From: Terana coerulea
Lineage: Eukaryota; Basidiomycota; Agaricomycetes; Polyporales; Phanerochaetaceae
Length of the DNA: 64,000 nt
Assembly: GCA_024811115.1 (NCBI GenBank)
Contig: JAKOGH010001043.1
Coordinates: 310,001-374,000, forward strand
Reading direction: 5' to 3'
The translations under genes and the position numbers were made by a program. The notes under the pieces are model-generated. The model searched no databases. It saw nothing but the letters and a program-made list of their open reading frames with translations, and was not told the origin of the DNA. Shown here one piece after another: positions 1-15,635 of this stretch; the first letter of the stretch is position 1, and every line of letters begins with the position of its first letter.

Positions 1-1601
1 AGCATGCTTTGGCTGCTCCTCACGGGCAAGGTCCCCACGGAGGCAGAAACGCGTCAATTATCCCGTGAACTGGCGGAACGAGGAGATCTTCCTGAACATG
101 TAGAGAAGTTGCTAGATTCGTGAGTGTATATAAAATTAGGCTCGAAGTGTATACTCACCACCCACGCCCACCCAGGCTCCCGCAAAGCCTTCATCCAATG
201 ACGCAGCTGGGTATGGGTGTAGCTGCTCTCAATCATGATAGCGCATTCCAGGCGGCGTATGAAAAGGGAATAAAGAAGACTGAGTACTGGACCTATGCGC
301 TTGAGGATGCATTAAATCTCATCGCGAAGCTTCCGGCAATTGCTGCGCGTATCTACCGCAACGTCTACAAACCTGGTACTCCAATGGCCGGCATAGACAC
401 GGAGCTCGACCTCGTCGGTACGGCAATTCATGGGCGTATATTGCCAGCTCAAAGCTAACCGATGGCGACGGCAGGAAACTACGTAAACATGCTGGGCTTC
501 GGAGACAATGAGAGCTTAACTGAGTACCTTCGGCTCTACATCGCTCTGCATGGCGACCACGAGGGCGGTAATGCTTCTGCACACACTTCTCGTATGTCCT
601 ACACGTCAACGTATCATGCTATTTCCTGACTGTCCTCTTTCCAGACCTGATCGGCTCAACTCTCGCTGACCCTTACCTCGCCTACGCCGGTGCCTTGTAT
701 GCTCTCGCCGGTCCTCTGCACGGGTAAGTAGAATTTATACTTAAGTGTTTCCTTGATTGTCTTATACAGAGCCCAGGCTGGCAAACCAGGAAGTCCTCAG
801 GTGGCAGCTCAATATGCGCAAAGAGTTGGGTGACAACCTCACGCACGATCACATCAAGGAATTCCTGTGGAAGACATTGAAGAGTGGACAAGTTGTTCCG
901 GGGTATGTTCCATACCGACATCTCCGCTCAGCTTGTCGCTAACATGAGGACCCTGGAACACTAGATACGGTCACGGAGTGCTGCGCAGCCCCGACCCGCG
1001 TTTCACTGCCCTACTGCGATTCTGCGAAACCCGGCCAGATTTACTTGCCGATCCTGTCATTCAAATGGTCAAGAAGGTATGCACAGGGGAGGGGGGCTGT
1101 CGCGTGTTCGCATGTTGACTATAAGCATGTTAGACGTCCGAAGTTGCTCCCGGCGTTTTGAAGGAGCATGGCAAGGTGTGCTTACTCCACGTGCTGTCGA
1201 TCGACCAGCTCACAAAGCCACTCTCTAGTCTAAGAATCCGTTTCCCAACGTCGACGCGGCGTCCGGTTGCGTTCTGTACCATTACGGTCTCAAAGAATTC
1301 AAGGTGAGAACATTACCTCGCTTTCCCCATGGCCTATTCTGAATGCAATTGCACTGCAGTATTACACCGTGATATTCGGTGTTTCCCGGGGTATGTCTCA
1401 TTGCTATCTTACGCACTGATTTATGATTGACCGATCTCCACATAGCTTTGGGAGCTCTCACACAGGTCGTCTGGGCACGGGCCTTGGGATTGCCAATCGA
1501 ACGTCCCAAGTGTGAGTAACTTCAATCGCCACTAAGTAGGTTGAAGCTGAATAGCGTTCACAGCGCTTTCCATGGAAGCCATCGAGAAGCTTGTGAAGTA
1601 A
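1..1601 (+). CDS. CIT1: citrate synthase, 5' truncated by window edge
   Basis: This is the C-terminal two thirds of a eukaryotic-type citrate synthase, which condenses acetyl-CoA and oxaloacetate to citrate at the entry of the TCA cycle. The reading frame starts mid-gene with [20 protein letters not shown] and runs through about ten exons. Family motifs seen are [16 protein letters not shown], the catalytic His region [25 protein letters not shown] across an intron, [13 protein letters not shown] with the second active-site His, and the C-terminal [13 protein letters not shown] block. It ends with EAIEKLVK and TAA at 1599-1601. Introns have clean GT/AG ends, for example a donor right after the first block at about 119. 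No frame breaks were found. A mitochondrial form is likely, but the N-terminus with any targeting peptide lies outside the window. The close relative methylcitrate synthase is the main alternative. Confidence 0.93.
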
Positions 1602-1955
1602 ACGTTGTCTACAATTACATTCTATTCTCTCGGTGTCCTCTTGACAAAACTAACGGAACTTTGGATTTCATCTTTATACCTATAATTTGATGTATTGTAT
1701 ACTGCGACTTGAAGTGTATCAGAAGGAACGCAACACTTGTGGTTTGAAGGAACGCGGGAGGGAAGTGTCAGACTCATGAAGATCGTAGCGGTACAGAAAT
1801 CTCGAGACGGAAGAACGTTCACGGTGGAAGTAAATTACAGAGGTGCCGGACTCGAGGCAAACAAAAAAGATATCGCAGCATATACCACTGACACGACTGT
1901 GCCGCGTAGTCACCAATGAACCCAATATAAGCAGAAGACGTGATGGAATGTAGAT
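1602..1955. other. intergenic gap between convergent gene ends
   Basis: This AT-richer stretch lies between the citrate synthase stop and the stop of the minus-strand gene that follows, so it should hold both 3' untranslated regions. Short open frames on both strands are present but none has a recognisable domain or splice partner. Confidence 0.5.
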
Positions 1956-3190
1956 TTAGAAACGACGCGGCATCTGCTGCGGAGGCGGACCGCCGCGACC
2001 TTGTCCAGGGAATCCGCCTGGAGGGGTGGGCCGCCGGGACCAGGACGGGGACCTGGCGCAGGGAATCCTTGGCCGGGTGGTCCCTGTGGGTATCCTTGAG
2101 TAGGCGGAAGGCCTTGAGGGTATCCTTGAGGTGGCGGGGGACCGTAGCCAGGTCCCGGAGGCCCACGGGGCCCGCCGTTGGGGTATCCTTGCGGTGGTGG
2201 CATGGGACCACCGCGTCCGTTCGGAGCCATAGGCATGCCCTGCGGAGGCATTGGACCGCCACGACCCGCGGGTATCGGTGCCGAGCCTGTGCGTACGGGC
2301 TGAGGGGGGCCTTGAGGTGGTGTGGGACCAGGATCGCGTAAAGAGACGGGAGCACCGCGGCCTGGCGCGCCTTGAGGTTGGGATCCTGAGGGATTGGGGG
2401 CAGGGGGTTCTTCTCAGCCGCTTTGATGATCTCGTCACTAAGCCACCATGTTAGCTACGATAACACAGGAATATGAAGTCCTACTGACTCGAGTAAGTTC
2501 AAGGCTGCGCACAAAACCACCCATTCTACGCAGTCTTCATTCCCCTCGCCCAGCGTCTGCCATACTGCTTTCTCCTCTGGCGTCTTTCCGGTGATACTTA
2601 TCCGCGTACCACCTCCGTTCGGTCCTGGAGGGTTCTTTTGGATTTTGCCAAACTCAATACGCTTTGGAGGGATATTATGTCCGGCGTAAGCAAAGTAAAA
2701 CATACTCCAGTGCACGGCATTAGGATTGGGCTTGGATATCTGGAAGAGGGGCAGATCGGCCGAGTCTGGAGCGGGGAGAGCCAGCTTGTAGATAGGGTTT
2801 AGAACTCCGGTATTGGTTATTGACCATTTGAGGTTCCTTGAGGCCTCGCACCGGACAACACGAGAGCCAGACGAGGAGTGTCCAGGATCTGAGGCTGAGG
2901 ATTTGCCTGGCGCTGCGTTGGGTCGTGGGGGAAGAGCTTTGCAACACAAAGATCGCCTTGCGGGGATGGTGTTAGGAGATAGTTCTCCGTGTTCTAAAAG
3001 ATCGCGTCAAGGAGGGGAAACCATGCACGCGATGCCAGTACGTACAAAGTTGGTGTGCAGGTATGAGTACAAGATGTTCGCGGGCTGGCCTACACGCAAA
3101 TGGTCAGCATTTTCCGGTAGTCAGGCTACTACGCACATACCATGCGGAGTGACTATAAGCGTTGGCAGATGGTTGGGTATCGGCGGATGA
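1956..3190 (-). CDS. unrecognised protein with Pro/Gly-rich tail
   Basis: I do not recognise this family. The N-terminal half reads as a compact domain: block 2949-2485 includes RNLKWSITNTGVLNPIYKLA, HWSMFYFAYAGHNIPPKRIE, then GGGTRISITGKTPEEKAVW and NEDCVEWVVLCAALNLLES. An upstream exon around 3055-3180 probably gives HGQPANILYSYLHTNF. The C-terminal half is low complexity, made of GYPQG, PPPQGYP and RGGPMPP units, and ends with RGGPPPQQMPRRF and TAA at 1956-1958. Staying in frame needs one extra base in the C run (minus strand) at 2403-2407. It also needs either one extra C at 2023-2026 or a 35-nt intron near the end. A further frame change lies near 2890. The true start is unclear and could lie up to 3529, just before the divergent RTS1 gene. 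Boundaries are approximate. Confidence 0.5.
2088..2195. repeat. degenerate GYP/PPQG-coding tandem repeat
   Basis: The plus-strand motif gggtatcctt recurs at about 2088, 2119 and 2182 within GC-rich spacers. On the minus strand it encodes repeated QGYPQG and PPPQGYP units in the low-complexity tail of the surrounding gene. Confidence 0.6.
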
Positions 3191-3630
3191 GTTGGGGACG
3201 TGTAGACGGTATAAACAGCTACAGATTGCCGTGAGTACACCTCGGACGCAGGGAGAAGTATGAGGCGATTTACCAGCCATTAGACGGCGGGAGCGAGGGG
3301 TATTGTGGAGACGAAGGAGCGGATGGTCGTGGTCAAGAACAGAGATATAAATTAGAGGAAGATTCTGGACGCTGTGCCGTTGCTGTTCGACCAAAGCGCG
3401 GACGGATCGCGGGATGGTATATCCGGCGTCTAGCCAGTCACGGGTCACATCTGCCGTCGGCCGTTGCCGTGGTTGCTTGTTGTGTGATGTACCCGTCACC
3501 GGTGTGACTGGCTGGCTGAACGTGCTCATCGATTCTTGGTTGTCGGTTCAGTGGCCGCAACGTCTGACCGCAACGCCCACGACAAACCACAACCTCTCGG
3601 GAAGCCAGGCGGACGCCGACCCAACTCGTT

Positions 3631-6132
3631 ATGAAAGGACTCAAGAAGACTCTGGTCAATCCTCACTATTTCCTCGACCGCAAGAACGCGCTTCTGACCA
3701 TGTCCGTATAGCTGAGATCCAAGTCCCAAGATACCTCTGCGTCAAAAACCAAGGAAGCAAAGGCGGCAGCAGCAGCAGCTGCAGCACCACCCCTCCCCCT
3801 CCTAACTCTGCGAAACCTCTTCCACAACCATCCTCGGCCGTAGCTAGCCTTAGCCATCTCGCCAACAACTCCAGCAACCACTCGCTTCCGTCCAGCAATG
3901 GCTCTGTTAGCTCAACCCGCAGCGCGTCGTCCACATCCTTAGGTGCCGGTGCACCCGCACGGGGGTTCAGCGCTCCAGATAGAGCGTCACCTGCTCCGCC
4001 TATCGTCGTGGTTAGCCCCGACGTATCTGGTGACCAGATTGAACGCACGTCCTTGGGCGAAGGGCCGAACACACCGCCAAGGTCCAACACGCTCAACCGG
4101 CTGCGTACGGGCCCCAAGGATACGATACCTATCGTTGGCAAGCCGCCACGCAAACAACGGAGCAGCCGTTTCGTGATTACGGAAAGGGTTGAGATAGAGA
4201 AATTGCCGCCATTCATGGGTACGTAACACGGTTCTTCATTCCACGCACATGTGTGTCCAACCAAAATTATGCCAGAAACGCCGCCTGCTGAAAGACCGCA
4301 GCTCTTTATCAAGAAACTGCACCAGTGTGCCGTGCTATTTGACTTCAACGATACCAACGCCGAACTGAAGGGCAAGCAGATCAAGACGCAAGCCTTGCAT
4401 GAAATGCTGGAGTATATTACCACCCAACGTGGCGTAATTACGGATAGTGTATACCCAGAGGTGGTCAAGATGGTGAGCTTACTCTTCCCGAAACCAGCTG
4501 CGCTTTCCGACTGAAAGAGCGCCCGTGTTCTCGCACAGTTCGGGACCAACCTCTTCCGTGCGATACCCCCACCTGTTAACCCTACAGGCGACGCGTATGA
4601 CCCGGAGGAAGACGAGCCCGTGCTCGAACTCGCCTGGCCACATCTCAAGATTGTGTACGAGTTCTTCCTGCGTTTCGTCGAGAGCCCCGACTTTAACACC
4701 AATCTCGCCAAGCGGTACATCGACCAGACGTTCGTGCTGAATCTTCTCGAGCTCTTTGACTCAGAAGACCCTCGGGAACGTGACTTCCTGAAGACGACGT
4801 TGCACCGCATATATGGCAAGTTCCTCAACCTCCGTGCACCCGATACGGAGGAGCATCAACAACGTGTTCTTCCACTTTATCTACGAGACCGAGCGTCACA
4901 ACGGTATCGCGGAGCTGTTGGAGATACTGGGATCAATCATCAACGGCTTTGCCTTGCCTCTGAAGGAAGAACACAAAACCTTCCTGATGCGCGTGCTACT
5001 CCCTCTCCACAAGGTGAAGAGTTTGTCGATGTATCATCCGCAGTTGGCCTACTGTGTGGTCCAATTCCTGGAAAAGGACGCTGCTCTCGCTGAAGACGTC
5101 GTTCTGGGATTGCTCAAGTTCTGGCCCAAGGTGAACTCACCAAAAGAGGTCATGTATCTGAGCGAAATGGAGGAAGTCCTCGACGTGATTGACCCAGCGG
5201 AATTCCAAAAATCCAAGTCCCATTGTTCCAGCAACTCGCGCGGTGTATCAACAGCCAACACTTCCAGGTGGCCGAACGTGCACTTCTATACTGGAATAAT
5301 GAGTACATCGTCAATCTCATGAGCGACAACCTCAGCGTTATCCTCCCAATCGTCTTCCCTGCCTTGTACACTAACTCAAGATCACACTGGAACCGGTCAG
5401 TTGATTTTTGAACGTCCCTTGGAACACAACCTTACCGTACCGTATAGAACCATACATGCCATGGTCTACAATGCCCTGAAGCTATTCATGGAGATCAACC
5501 CAGATCTGTTCGACGAGGCGATGCAACAGTACAAGCAACACAAACTTCAGTGTGTATACTTTCGTATATCATTCGCGGACAACGCTCACGTCTTACTCTA
5601 GGGAGCGTCAACATGCTGTAGAGCGACACGACCAATGGGTCCGATTACGGGAGCAGGCGGTGCAGAATGCGGGAGGGAAGCTACCGGAGGGCTTCGAGAA
5701 GGACGAGCCGGCTCCACCACCTCCACCCGTGGATGAGTCCGACATCCTTGACCTTTCCATGGACCTCAACGCCGTGGCTCTTGATGCTGATGTCCCATTG
5801 GGCGACCTTGACGAGAGCGGGATAGAGCGAGTCCCGATGGCCGACCCAGGGATGGATGTAAGCCGAGAGGACCTTTCTTCCTATGCTGGTATGTCTAACC
5901 ACCGCGTAGCGGCCCTTCCCTGAGGTCGGCGGCCTGGAACACTCGCCGGGGGCACCAACCTGCACTCCCGGCGAAAAAGTGCTCTACCAGGTACGAGTGC
6001 CCAGTGGCGTGGATTTACCGTCTCGCTGACGGCATGTATTAATCAGTGGATCCCACTGTGCTTCGCGACCTTCAGGCGCACCGAAGTTTGGAGGACCCTG
6101 CCAACGGAGGTGCGCCGCAGGACGGCCCGTAA
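3631..6132 (+). CDS. RTS1: PP2A regulatory subunit B56 (Rts1 family)
   Basis: This is the B56 (B') targeting subunit of protein phosphatase 2A, which directs the phosphatase to centromere, stress and septation substrates in fungi. Exon 1 (3631-3654, MKGLKKTL) is followed by a 57-nt intron. A disordered Ser/Pro region then leads to the HEAT-like core: [96 protein letters not shown]. The C-terminus crosses a 36-nt intron (5889-5924) and ends [17 protein letters not shown] with TAA at 6130-6132. Three single-base frame breaks interrupt a highly conserved protein: one C missing at 3790-3793, one C extra at 4839-4841, one A missing at 5207-5211. Protein conservation on both sides argues for sequence error, not a pseudogene. 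Confidence 0.92.
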
Positions 6133-6580
6133 AACACCTCCGAGGACATGCCTCCACCATTACTCCGGCATGTTGTACTGTCTGTCCGCGCGATGCATAT
6201 CTCATGTTGTCCTTGTGTCCGTCCTCATATATCCTACTCGCTCTCTTCACTTTCCCTGGAGCGACAACCTGCCCATCCCCTTCACTTACGGCACACCATC
6301 CTGCGTTACTCTATTCGATCCACGTACACATATGTTGTTCTCACGCATAGTCCTTCATGAATTCTTTTCTATCCTCCTCGGACTCTACACCGCAAATTAT
6401 ATGGGCTGTCTGCAGGCTGACACCAGCCGTTGTATTCGGGACGTTAGTTTGAAGATACAAAATGCACGGATTAGATACTACTCTCCATGAGCTTTAGACT
6501 CGCTTTCTTCGAAGCCTGCTTGGTACTGTATTGTACATCGTTGGATGACAGAAAGATGAATTGCTAACCTACATACAGCG
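6133..6580. other. intergenic gap between convergent genes
   Basis: The stretch holds the 3' flanks of RTS1 and of the minus-strand RdRP1. It is pyrimidine-rich on the plus strand. Its longest open frame (6110-6490, plus) starts inside the RTS1 tail and has no recognisable protein features. Confidence 0.5.
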
Positions 6581-9500
6581 TCATTGAACTCCGTCCTCAA
6601 ATCGAGCGGCAAACCTGTCTGCAAGTTCGATGGACTTGATGGCGTGGAAAATCTCGTGGAGAGCCACCAGGCCAAAGCTACGGAAGCCAAACGATTCCGG
6701 TCGCATTGTGGAGATCCTGTACGCCAACCATGCACGCTCCAGGACCTCATCTTTGTCCGTCTCTTCTCCTCCAGTGATCTGCGCTGCAATGCGGTTGACG
6801 AGTAGAGACGACTGCTCGCGCATTTGCGCCATCGTCTCCTTCCGCACACGAGGTTGGCTGGACTGTGCAACGATAGTCCCTGCTACGACCTCCTCTTCGG
6901 TGAGCCGTCCCATCCTTCCTGCTCGCCGATGAGAGATGCTGTACGAGATGCATATCTGGTTCAGAGTTTGCGTGTAATCCTTGAATGCCGCCCACACATC
7001 CATGACGCGGTCGGCACTTCCCTCGGAGAGAACGTCCACGGAGATGAAGTTGGACACTCGAGTGTACACCGAGAACTGGATCATATCTCCAGGAGAGAAC
7101 TGTTCTTCGCAGAAGGAGTTCAAGATCGACGCGGGCGTGAGAGGCACTTCAAAGGACGGGTGTCGAGGCAGCGTGACCTCAGGAACGTTGAGTTGGACCT
7201 CGCGGTAGAGCATGCCAATGTATCGCTGACTCTTGTAAAACAGACCCGTGCGGTCAGTGACCTCCGGTGCGCTCCAATCGGGCCGTGCTTGCAACCTAGA
7301 GCGGGGCACTTCGTTCATCGGTACGGGATTGCCAGTCTTGGGGTAATCTGCGGCGTCGCTGTGCAACTCCGCAAGGCGCAAGCAATCCTCGTCCATAATG
7401 CCTCGGTCACTTTGATCGGCAAGAGTGAGCCATGTGGATGCAATTATTCCAATATTCTGTCAATAAAAGCGTTATTCCAACGGGCATCGCGTGACAAACT
7501 GACATGAAAGATTAGACCTACATCGCTGTGGAAGTATTCCGTGATGAAGTCAGCCACGTCTTCGCGAGTGCTTTCGTGAGCAAGCGTCTTCCGCGGCGCC
7601 GTGTCGTACTCAGAGGCGAGATAGGTAGTTTCAGGTATGAGTGCACCCAGAGTCGTGCAAATAAAGACATCGCCTAGTTCATTATTAAGGTCCAGCACAT
7701 CTAGGGGATACCAAGGAAGATCGCTTACCATCCAGATCACCTCCAGATAGGCAGGATGCTAGTGGACGTGACCCTGATAGACGATGAGTATGGCTGCATC
7801 AGGTAATTCTCGAGAGAGCATACCTTGCGTGGAGAAAACAATGGTATTCTCCAGAGGCTCCCTATCAAAGGCGGTGCCTTCTGGTGGGCGGCCGATAGCA
7901 TGCACCACTTGGACATCACCAGGATGAATCGTTGGCGACCGCGCAATCATCGTCGGCCCCTCCAGATAAATGAGCTGCTCCCCATCGGCGGATGTGACAC
8001 AGACAAAGATCTCTCCTTCCTCGAGGTAGCCATGGATGTCAGCGACGCCGACTAGCGAGTATCCATCAGGTACCGGGATCCGGGCTTGGTATTTGAGGTC
8101 ACGGAGAACGTGATATATCCCGAAGTTCAGCACTTGCTGCAAGAAGTCGTCCTTGGCCTCGTCGATACCGAGCTTCGCGAAATCGAGGTATACCGAAGCC
8201 AGCTTAAAGGCGGTTCCGAGGCCGTATCCTTCGCACAACGCGGCAGATTTCGAGAAAGACTTGGTGGACTCCATCGTATCCTCGATGACGGCATCCTGCA
8301 GTGCTTTGAAAATGCCGTAACCACCTCGGATGTTGAGGCCCTCCAGCAACATGATCAAGGGCCTGTTCAGATAGAACTTCCCAGGCTTGTTGAAGACGGC
8401 GGCCACTTCAATCATCCAAGAGTCAGGCGCCTCGAACTTCTGCATTGAGGGCCGCACACAGATAGCCCTTCCTTTCAAGCCAGGGTCCAAGCTCAGCATT
8501 CCCTTGTAGCCTTTAAACCGTATCTGAATCGCTTTCGGCAGGAACCTTCCATGCCGCCGGTGTGTCGCGCTTTTCTTCTGGGGTGCTTGCCATATATCCT
8601 CCGCGAGTTCTTGAGACATGAGCCCTACGCCATCGGTAAAGGACCGTCTTCCGTCCGCGTCTTCGATGTCCGCGATAGGGAATATTTCGTCGACCTCAAC
8701 CTCAACGGCGGCTTCTGTGGTCGTGAAGGCCTGGGCGAGACGAGCGCCATACCGAGCGGGACACCGCATGAGTTCGGGGTCGTGCGGAATGTCATGAAAT
8801 ATGCCTAACCCAGAGATGATGCCGTCCACCGTCACCGGGACAAGGGTAGGATCCCACAAGTTTTTCGGCATCATGAACTCCTTCACGAACCAGACGGCAT
8901 GCTGCTTGAGCCCAGATTGCGAATACGCCAGAAACTCGAAATGGCGCCCTGCGAGAGTCAAGCCATCCTCGAGAAAGGTGCCGAATCGTTCTTGGATGAA
9001 CGCGTGTCCATCAACGTCTCGGTCGAAGCGGTATTGCACACGGTTCTCGTCCATGAAGCTCACGCGCAGGAAGTTCGAAGTGTGACCGGCGTACTTTCGC
9101 ATTACACGATTGCTTCGTTCCGGATAGGGCCCCTCGAGCAGGATCCTTGTCGGAGTGACTTTGGCGTGGTAACATTGGAATGTTTCTTCGCCTAGATCTT
9201 CGGAGGTGGAGGGGACGAAAGCGTCTCGGCATCGTGTAAAAAACTCCATTAATGCGTCCATGTGAACCGGCCCTTGGCCGTGCTCCCGCTCCCACCACGA
9301 GGGATCCTGCGCCTCTGTACCAAAGTAGCGGACGAAGGATGCCGTGAATACATCGCCGTTGTGCTCGCCCATCACGTCCAGCGAGGATCTGAAGCGGAGG
9401 AGTTCTCGTAGGTCCATCACATTGGCTCTTGCGATCGCATCCACTTGGAAAGCTACCTCCCAGGGCAAGCTGGCCACCCAAATTCCATACTCTTCTACAA

Positions 9501-10625
9501 CGGGCGCAGCGAAGAGATCTCGGTGAACCACAGGATAGAAATGATCGCGCAGCGTGACGTGGGCATGCTTGCATAACGCTCGGAACCGTTGAGCATCGAG
9601 CACGTCTTCGCAGACCAGCCTCATGGATAATGAGGTAAAATCTGTGTATCGCGCATGTACTCCATCGAGGGCCGAGAGTCGGTCACGAGAAGGGCCAGAT
9701 GTAGACTTCCGCTTCGAGAGGCCGGCGAGGTCGCACATATCGGCAACTTCTACAGACATCGGCAGCTCGCTTTCGTACGTCGGTGGGTAGGCAAGCGAGA
9801 AAAAGAGACATGTCTCATTCGAGGTATACCAGCTTTCTCTTCCTTCTCTTATCGAAGCCCACAAGACTTGAGACGGATGAATGACGATCACGAGATTCTC
9901 ATCCTCCTCGTGAATGCGTATACGGAATTGTCGACGGTCGAGATCGAAGCCAAGGCGACCATGTTCATGGCATAACTTTTCGTATTCGACCGAGTAGCGG
10001 TGGTCACGGCATTCCCAACCGAACTGGACGGCGGACAGTCTGATGGTTTTTGCGCGTATCTCCCGGGAGAGCTTGAGCTGCTCTTCCTCCTCATGCGGAT
10101 CGACGTATGGGAACTTCTTGAGATTATACACCAGCTCCGGGCGCGGCTCGTGCCGTCCACGTTCGAATCCCAAAGGCAAGGCAGCGTATCGTCCGACCCT
10201 AATTTCTTCTCGCGGCCTGTAGCCTCCATACTCTCCAAGGAACTCCTCGCCTACCTCCTCGCTGGGTACCGTGAGTCTTCCCGTGCGATAACCTCCCAGT
10301 TTTCGGTTGGGATGTATGTGTATGTCGAAGTTCAGCGGCAACGTATGATAGTGCTCAAAGTCTGGGCCATGTAGGACATTTGCGATGGCTCTCTTCAACT
10401 CGGGGAGAGTCACCTCGAACGAGATACTGCGAATACAAAATCTCCATATTATCTATCTCACACATTTCGATAAGGTCTCTATCGGTCAATCAAAGAGAAA
10501 GTACTCACCAACAATAAACTCCAACGCCGCAGAGACGACTCGGATCCCACTCAGAAGGGTGGTGGAGCCAAGACGAGAGAAGTCAGAGGAAGGAGAAAAA
10601 GCCGACTAGTTCGATGCTTATACAT
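6581..10625 (-). CDS. RNA-dependent RNA polymerase 1 (eukaryotic RdRP)
   Basis: This cellular RdRP belongs to the QDE-1/RDR family, which makes dsRNA for RNA silencing. My model has five exons: 10625-10509, 10426-7824, 7773-7729, 7673-7522 and 7456-6581, giving about 1,263 residues. Diagnostic parts are KFYLNRPLIMLLEGLNIRGG, YSLVGVADIHGYLEEGEIF and IARSPTIHPGDVQVV. The catalytic loop SRPLASCLSGGDLDGDVF appears only after splicing: the 45-nt exon 3 ends inside the second DG codon and exon 4 supplies GD. All three aspartates of the DLDGD loop are present, so the enzyme is probably active. The helical C-terminus contains LTEEEVVAGTIVAQ. Exon 1 starting at MYKHRTSRLF needs one C removed at 10557-10559 to join exon 2, so the start is less sure. 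The neighbour at 22722-26710 is a paralogue with the same exon structure. Confidence 0.93.
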
Positions 10626-11374
10626 GAGTCATGCGCAGAAGAACCATGCATATTCGCACACGTCTCTTTTACTTATCGTACTAATGAGTTGCTTCCGCGG
10701 GGTGGCCGAGATCGGTCAAGCCACCGATGACCGGTTCTGCCCTGAGTCAGATCTGAAACGAAACATTGCAAGTAGCTGGCACGGAAGACTGTGACTGCCA
10801 TGAGCGGGGAGTGTAAAAGACTGAGTGGACATTGTTACAGGGATGGAAAGAAGTAAGAGGTTGGCAGCGACGAGTTGGCGACGAGCGTTTGTGAGAAGGA
10901 GGAGTAGAAGCATGCGCCCTAACATGTGATTATCCAAAGCCTTGGTCTGCAAGACTTCAAGTTGCCAGGACTTGCCCCGCAGACTACAGTGGCATAGCGA
11001 GTCTCAGATGGAATTACCTGCACAGGCACATAGAGGGCTAACGCGAATTTGGGCCATTGATAACAGCTCACAACTGAGATACAGAATACAGACCAAGAGA
11101 AAGGGTATGACTTAAATGAACATCAAAAACCTGACATTAATAACCTAACGGTTCAACCCAAGCGGGCACACTGACAGGGGCTGGTTAACGGTTTGTGAAC
11201 GGAAGCGCCTCTGCGCACAAGAGAAAGATGATGTACATTGGGTCTGTTCATAACATATCATGATCATGGTGAAAGAATACAGTACAGGATGCCGCGAGAA
11301 TGATAACGAAACGAGTACGAAGAAGTCGAAAGCTGTAGGTGAAGCACGACGACAAGGGGGAACGAGCATGACTC
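10626..11374. other. 5' flank of RdRP1 and 3' flank of UBP15
   Basis: About 750 bases between two minus-strand genes. It should contain the UBP15 3' untranslated region and the RdRP1 promoter. I see no conserved coding frame, no tRNA and no clear repeat. Short Leu-rich minus-strand frames are judged spurious. Confidence 0.45.

Positions 11375-15635
<4,261 letters not shown>

Noticed and set aside
3414..4226. Plus-strand open frame of 270 codons starting at 3414
   Set aside because: Only its 3' part is real. The RTS1 exon joins it after a one-base break near 3790; the 5' part runs through the RTS1 start and promoter in the wrong frame.
6824..7507. Plus-strand 227-codon frame
   Set aside because: It is antisense to the RdRP1 C-terminal exon, whose protein is clearly conserved with RdRP2.
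10680..10760. tRNA-like string with GGTGGCCGAG and GGTTC
   Set aside because: No acceptor pairing and no anticodon arm could be built around it.
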